From Pontibacter indicus (GTDB lineage: Bacteria; Bacteroidota; Bacteroidia; Cytophagales; Hymenobacteraceae), in NCBI RefSeq assembly GCF_900156345.1, contig NZ_FTPP01000003.1, positions 124,001-188,000 on the forward strand: a stretch of 64,000 nt of DNA, given 5' to 3'. Positions 60,793 to 64,000 of the stretch are shown one piece after another; position 1 is the first letter of the stretch, and the number at the start of each line of letters is the position of its first letter. Made by a program: the position numbers and the translations under genes. The notes beneath the pieces are model-generated. The model ran no database searches, was not told the origin of the DNA, and worked only from the letters and a program-made list of their open reading frames with translations.

Positions 60793-61959
60793 CTACTTCT
60801 TCTCCCCTGCTTCTTCTGATTTATCCGTCGGTTCAATCTCGTTTTCCTTTTCCAGTTTCTGACGAATGGCTTTTGTGTTCCAGCGCAGCACCGGCACCTC
60901 CATAGGGCTGCGCGACGGACGCTCGTCGCCAAAAAGCACGCCCCACTGCTTGAACTGGTCGGTGCGGTCAAAGGCCACCTTCAGCACCGCAATGATCGGG
61001 AGCGACAGAAACATGCCCGCCACACCCGCTATCTCACCGCCCACGACCACGCCCACAATGGTGGCCAGAGCATTGATCTTGACTTTGGAGCCCACAATGC
61101 GGGGCATCAGGATGTTGTTGTCCAGGAACTGCACGCCGGCAATGGTGCCCAATACCACAAAGATCGGCCAGATTTCAGGTGATGAGGCCAGTGTGAGCAG
61201 CACCCCGATGATGTTGCCCAGCAGTGCGCCCACGTAAGGTATAAGGTTGAGGAAAGCGAAAATAATTCCGATGAGGAGCGCGTGTTTTATCCCGATGATC
61301 ATCAGCAGGCCGCCGAGCAGCACCGTCATATAAGTCACCTGGATGAGCAGGCCGAAGAGGTAGCTTTTGATGATCACCTGCATCTCGCGCAGGATCTCCT
61401 CCACTTTCTCGTGGTTTTCGCGGGGGAACCACAGGAACACGAAGCGCAGCAGGAGGTTGCGGTAAAAGAGCAGCAGGAAGATGTAAATGGGCAAAAGCCC
61501 CAGGAATATCAGCGTGCCCGTCACGCCGCCGGCTATACCTCCCAGCAGGGTGCCCGCATAGGTCAGCAGGTTGTTGCTCTGCTCCCGCACAAAGTTGACC
61601 TGCTCCTGCGAAGAAAAAGGCGTTTTGCTTCCAACCCAGGCGCTCAGGGCGTTCAGGTGGTTCATCACGTTCTTCTGGATGGTTGGGAAGTCGCGGATCA
61701 GCACGCTGATCTGGGAGGAGAAAAACCAGACGATGCCGCCGAGCACCACGATCATCGCCAGCAGGCTGAGACCGATGGCCAGGGGCTCCGGCATGTTCCT
61801 GTTCCTGAAAAAACGGAAGAGGGGCAGCAGCATGATGCTGATAAAGAACGCCATGAGCAACGGCGCCAGCAGTCCTTTGCCTAATACTATAATCCAGCCC
61901 AGAAAAAACAGTCCTGTTATTTCGATGGCTCTTCTTACCGTGAGCGGTAGTTGATTCAT
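60793..61959 (-). CDS. AI-2E family transporter
   Basis: 388 residues, about eight membrane helices in the TqsA/YdiK layout: three N-terminal helices, a cytoplasmic-periplasmic region (about 85-140), the long pair GGIAGGVTGTLIFLGLLPIYIFLLLF, LIPYVGALLGNIIGVLLTL, and a final GGEIAGVAGMFLSLPIIAVLK. Family members export AI-2 or other small molecules or exchange ions; substrate unknown. Single gene between rarA and the EamA gene. Confidence 0.92.
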   Translation of the reverse strand: MNQLPLTVRRAIEITGLFFLGWIIVLGKGLLAPLLMAFFISIMLLPLFRFFRNRNMPEPLAIGLSLLAMIVVLGGIVWFFSSQISVLIRDFPTIQKNVMNHLNALSAWVGSKTPFSSQEQVNFVREQSNNLLTYAGTLLGGIAGGVTGTLIFLGLLPIYIFLLLFYRNLLLRFVFLWFPRENHEKVEEILREMQVIIKSYLFGLLIQVTYMTVLLGGLLMIIGIKHALLIGIIFAFLNLIPYVGALLGNIIGVLLTLASSPEIWPIFVVLGTIAGVQFLDNNILMPRIVGSKVKINALATIVGVVVGGEIAGVAGMFLSLPIIAVLKVAFDRTDQFKQWGVLFGDERPSRSPMEVPVLRWNTKAIRQKLEKENEIEPTDKSEEAGEKK

Positions 61960-62019
61960 GCTTCGTGTATGGAACGGGTTTTAATTGCCTCCTTATACGG
62001 CGCAAACGGAATAAGCACG

Positions 62020-62027
62020 TAATTTTG
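62020..62027 (+). promoter_or_regulatory. Candidate -7 element TAATTTTG next to the EamA start
   Basis: TAATTTTG ends only 4 bp before the ATG at 62032, so transcription would start at or near the first codon (leaderless). Confidence 0.35.
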
Positions 62028-62031
62028 CGGC

Positions 62032-62934
62032 ATGAATAAACAGGTACAGGTGCACGCCTCTCTTTTTCTGGTGGCACTGATCTATGGAAGCAATTACAGC
62101 ATCGCCAAAGAGGTGATGCCCGCATACGTGGGCCCCTTCGGACTGATTCTGATTCGGGTGGTGTCGGCGGCACTGTTTTTTGGCCTGTTTGCCCGCCTGG
62201 TGGTGAAGGAGAAAATAGTAGGAAGAGCCGACAACATCCGGGTGATCCTTTGCGGGGTGACCGGCGTGGCCATCAACCAGCTGTGCTTTTTTGCCGGCCT
62301 CAACCTGACTGCCCCGATCAATGCAGCGCTTCTGATGGTGATTGTGCCCGTGGTGGTACTGGTCTTTTCGGCCCTGCTGCTGCGGGAGCGCATCGGTAAG
62401 CGCAAGGTGTCAGGTATAGCGATGGCCTGCGCGGGCGCTTTTCTGCTAATCTATACCTCGCAAGGAGGCAACGCGACCGGCAACGTGTGGGGCGACTTGC
62501 TCATCATTCTCAACGCCACTTCCTTTGGCCTATACCTGGTGTTGGTGAAGCCGCTGATGCAGAAGTATAAGGCCATTACGGTCGTGAGCCGCATCTTCAC
62601 GGTGGGCGCCGTGCTCGTGATTCCATTCGGCTGGCAGCAGCTCATGGCGCCTGACTACAGCACCTTTCCGGTGTCTATCTGGCTGGCTATTCTGTTCATG
62701 GTCTTTGCCGTCACCATCATTGCCTATTTGCTCAACACCTGGGCGCTGCGCTATGCCAACCCCTCGCTGGTAGGGGCCTACATTTACCTACAGCCGGTGA
62801 TGGCTATTCTGATCGCGATCGCGGCGGGTAAAGATGTGTTTACTGTACAGAAAGCGGCCTATGCGCTGCTGATCTTTGCGGGGGTATACCTGGTGAGTCA
62901 AACCAGGCAAAAGGCGATTAGCAAAGCAGCCTAA
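62032..62934 (+). CDS. DMT superfamily transporter, EamA type
   Basis: 300 residues, ten predicted helices in two EamA repeats (about 8-142 and 153-292). Seen: IYGSNYSIAKEVMPAYVGPFGLILIRV in repeat 1 and AYIYLQPVMAILIA in repeat 2. Amino acid or metabolite export is the usual role. Its TAA stop overlaps the stop of the convergent lipoprotein gene (62931-62934). Starts possibly leaderless. Confidence 0.9.
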   Translation: MNKQVQVHASLFLVALIYGSNYSIAKEVMPAYVGPFGLILIRVVSAALFFGLFARLVVKEKIVGRADNIRVILCGVTGVAINQLCFFAGLNLTAPINAALLMVIVPVVVLVFSALLLRERIGKRKVSGIAMACAGAFLLIYTSQGGNATGNVWGDLLIILNATSFGLYLVLVKPLMQKYKAITVVSRIFTVGAVLVIPFGWQQLMAPDYSTFPVSIWLAILFMVFAVTIIAYLLNTWALRYANPSLVGAYIYLQPVMAILIAIAAGKDVFTVQKAAYALLIFAGVYLVSQTRQKAISKAA

Positions 62935-63410
62935 GGCGTGTAGCTTTCTTCGGGCAGGTCGGTGCTGTTGTGCGATATCGGCATGCGACGCAGCAAAGTA
63001 TACTGAAAGTCGACGGTGTCACTCTGGATAGGCTGGGCGTGCATCACGGAAATGCTGTCGCCTTCGTGCAGGGTATAGTAGAACTTGCCCCGGCCGCCCC
63101 ACCAGCCACCGCAGGCCGACAGCGCATGGCGCGGCACGCCAAAGGAGTTGAACATTTGCGACGAAATGACGGAGCAGGTATAAACGGTGTCGATCACATA
63201 CTGCATTTCCACCTGGCTCAGGTATACGACTGCCAGCGGATCATCCTCGTCTGCGTTCTGGATCTCTTCGCACTGCAGGTCCGCTCTCACCCAACTGTTC
63301 ACATCTGCCAGGTCGGTTTCCTGATCGAGTCGCTCGTACTGCTCTTCTTCTTTCTGGCTGCAGGCCACGAGCGTGAAGAGGTATAAGGCAAATAACAGAC
63401 GAAGCTTCAT
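62931..63410 (-). CDS. Hypothetical lipoprotein
   Basis: 159 residues from the ATG at 63410, with lipoprotein signal LLFALYLFTLVAC; a longer frame to 63434 adds MSPPKPHH before it. The rest is acidic, with QCEEIQNADEDD, a C-rich middle (VYTCSVISS, ALSACGGWWGGRGKFYY) and no recognised domain. Stops converge and overlap with the EamA gene. A -7 box (TACCTTTG, minus strand) lies at 63432-63439. Function unknown. Confidence 0.7.
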   Translation of the reverse strand: MKLRLLFALYLFTLVACSQKEEEQYERLDQETDLADVNSWVRADLQCEEIQNADEDDPLAVVYLSQVEMQYVIDTVYTCSVISSQMFNSFGVPRHALSACGGWWGGRGKFYYTLHEGDSISVMHAQPIQSDTVDFQYTLLRRMPISHNSTDLPEESYTP

Positions 63411-63431
63411 GTGGTGCGGTTTTGGCGGACT

Positions 63432-63439
63432 CAAAGGTA
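63432..63439 (-). promoter_or_regulatory. Candidate -7 element TACCTTTG for the lipoprotein
   Basis: Minus-strand TACCTTTG, 21 bp before the ATG at 63410. It contains the GGTA part of an AGGTATA motif, so the match may be partly due to that motif. Confidence 0.35.
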
Positions 63440-63461
63440 TAAAGAGAAACGGTTCAGCGCA

Positions 63462-63986
63462 TCAGGCAATATCTCGTTTCATGATGACCATGCCCCGGTA
63501 AATGTCCTTCATCTGTTCGTAGTCGAGTTCGTCGGTTCCCCAGCGCACAAAACCGTTCTGCTCATAAAAGTCTACGGAGCGGCTGCTGTCCATGGCCCGG
63601 AGCCAAACGAGGCGCTTGCCACTTTCCAGAGCGTATTGCACCGCAAAATCCACCGCCCACTTGCCGATGCCCATGCCGGAGGCGCGGTCCACCAGGTATA
63701 GCCGCTCTAGTTCTAGGCATTCGGCGTCGGTGTAACCCTCCAGGGCCTTGTCTTTGTTAAGCTTCATAAAGCCCACCGGCTCGTCCTGGTACTGAATCAT
63801 AAAGTAAACGGCATTCGGATTGGCCATGTCGTTGCGCAGCGCCTCCTCCGAGAAGCAGCGCTCCAGGTACCAGGCACCGCCGTCGTGCCAGAGGTAGGTA
63901 TAGTGGTCGTTGTAAGCCTCCACGGCTATGTTTCGCAGGTCGGTCAGGTCTGCAAGTAAGCAAGGTGAGATGGCAATGTCGGTCAT
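63462..63986 (-). CDS. GNAT family N-acetyltransferase
   Basis: 174 residues, complete in the window. Acetyl-CoA-dependent acyltransferase fold: VGFMKLNK, ECLELERLYLVDRASGMGIGKW (motif A with the pyrophosphate loop ASGMGIG), and VWLRAMDSSRSVDFYEQNGFVRWG. Cytoplasmic; substrate unknown. It is 51 bp upstream of the lipoprotein gene on the same strand, whose -7 box lies in the gap. Confidence 0.9.
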   Translation of the reverse strand: MTDIAISPCLLADLTDLRNIAVEAYNDHYTYLWHDGGAWYLERCFSEEALRNDMANPNAVYFMIQYQDEPVGFMKLNKDKALEGYTDAECLELERLYLVDRASGMGIGKWAVDFAVQYALESGKRLVWLRAMDSSRSVDFYEQNGFVRWGTDELDYEQMKDIYRGMVIMKRDIA

Positions 63987-64000
63987 GTAAGGTCAGAACT

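Noticed and set aside
1..64000. tRNA, rRNA or riboswitch genes
   Set aside because: I scanned the spacers by eye and saw no convincing T-loop, rRNA or riboswitch core; weak signals could be missed.

Overview
The window (about 64 kb) is chromosomal DNA of a Bacteroidota bacterium, most likely of the order Cytophagales. The genus Pontibacter or a close relative is my guess from memory and was not checked. The grounds are a TonB receptor paired with a DUF4249 lipoprotein, an M61 peptidase, a CsgE/F/G/H curli set, TAnnTTTG-type promoter elements and a lack of clear Shine-Dalgarno sites. No rRNA, tRNA, CRISPR array, transposase or integrase gene was found. Most of the DNA is GC-rich; the curli region (about 29.7-36.9 kb) is conspicuously AT-rich.

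Layout. 0-3.4 kb: the 3' part of phoH, a GNAT acetyltransferase and comEC. 4.3-8.8 kb: two secreted amidohydrolase-family proteins. 9-12.1 kb: two paralogous BamA/TamA-like outer-membrane barrels separated by a repeat block. 12.2-16.3 kb: a YeiH-type exporter, catalase with a well-defined promoter and palindrome, an ArsR repressor with a candidate operator, and a rhodanese. 16.6-22 kb: sbcD and sbcC with a YcxB-like membrane protein between them. 22.2-29.7 kb: a TPR histidine kinase, a nuclease lipoprotein with a companion lipoprotein, a universal stress protein, a hypothetical protein and pncB. 29.7-36.9 kb: the curli locus. 37-45 kb: an HNH protein, an MFS transporter, a four-gene two-component operon, a methyltransferase, a lipase-like lipoprotein and thioredoxin. 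45.5-55.4 kb: an HlyD adaptor, an ABC ATPase, an SDYE-repeat protein, DoxX, an M61 peptidase, a TonB receptor with DUF4249 partner, and a CPBP protease. 55.4-64 kb: purine nucleoside phosphorylase, sppA, rarA, an AI-2E-family transporter, an EamA transporter, a lipoprotein and a GNAT acetyltransferase.

Main discovery. The curli locus (csgE-F-G, a long curlin, a second curlin, csgH and a PD40 lipoprotein, all leftward) lies between two 161-bp direct repeats. Each repeat carries the 3' end of pncB plus the last codons of the convergent HNH gene. pncB is completed by the left copy and the HNH gene by the right copy, so an ancestral pncB/HNH junction appears to have been opened by insertion of about 7.2 kb. 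Four of the five differences between copies are synonymous pncB changes and the fifth is intergenic. This suggests the island arrived with its own pncB end from a relative.

Genome-wide signals. The hexamer GGTATA (often CAGGTATAG) and its complement occur far above expectation in genes and spacers, and once as a tandem array of ten perfect copies. Four large intergenic regions carry the same composite repeat: CCCCT/AGGGG palindromes, a conserved core of about 110 bp, and REP-like twin hairpins.
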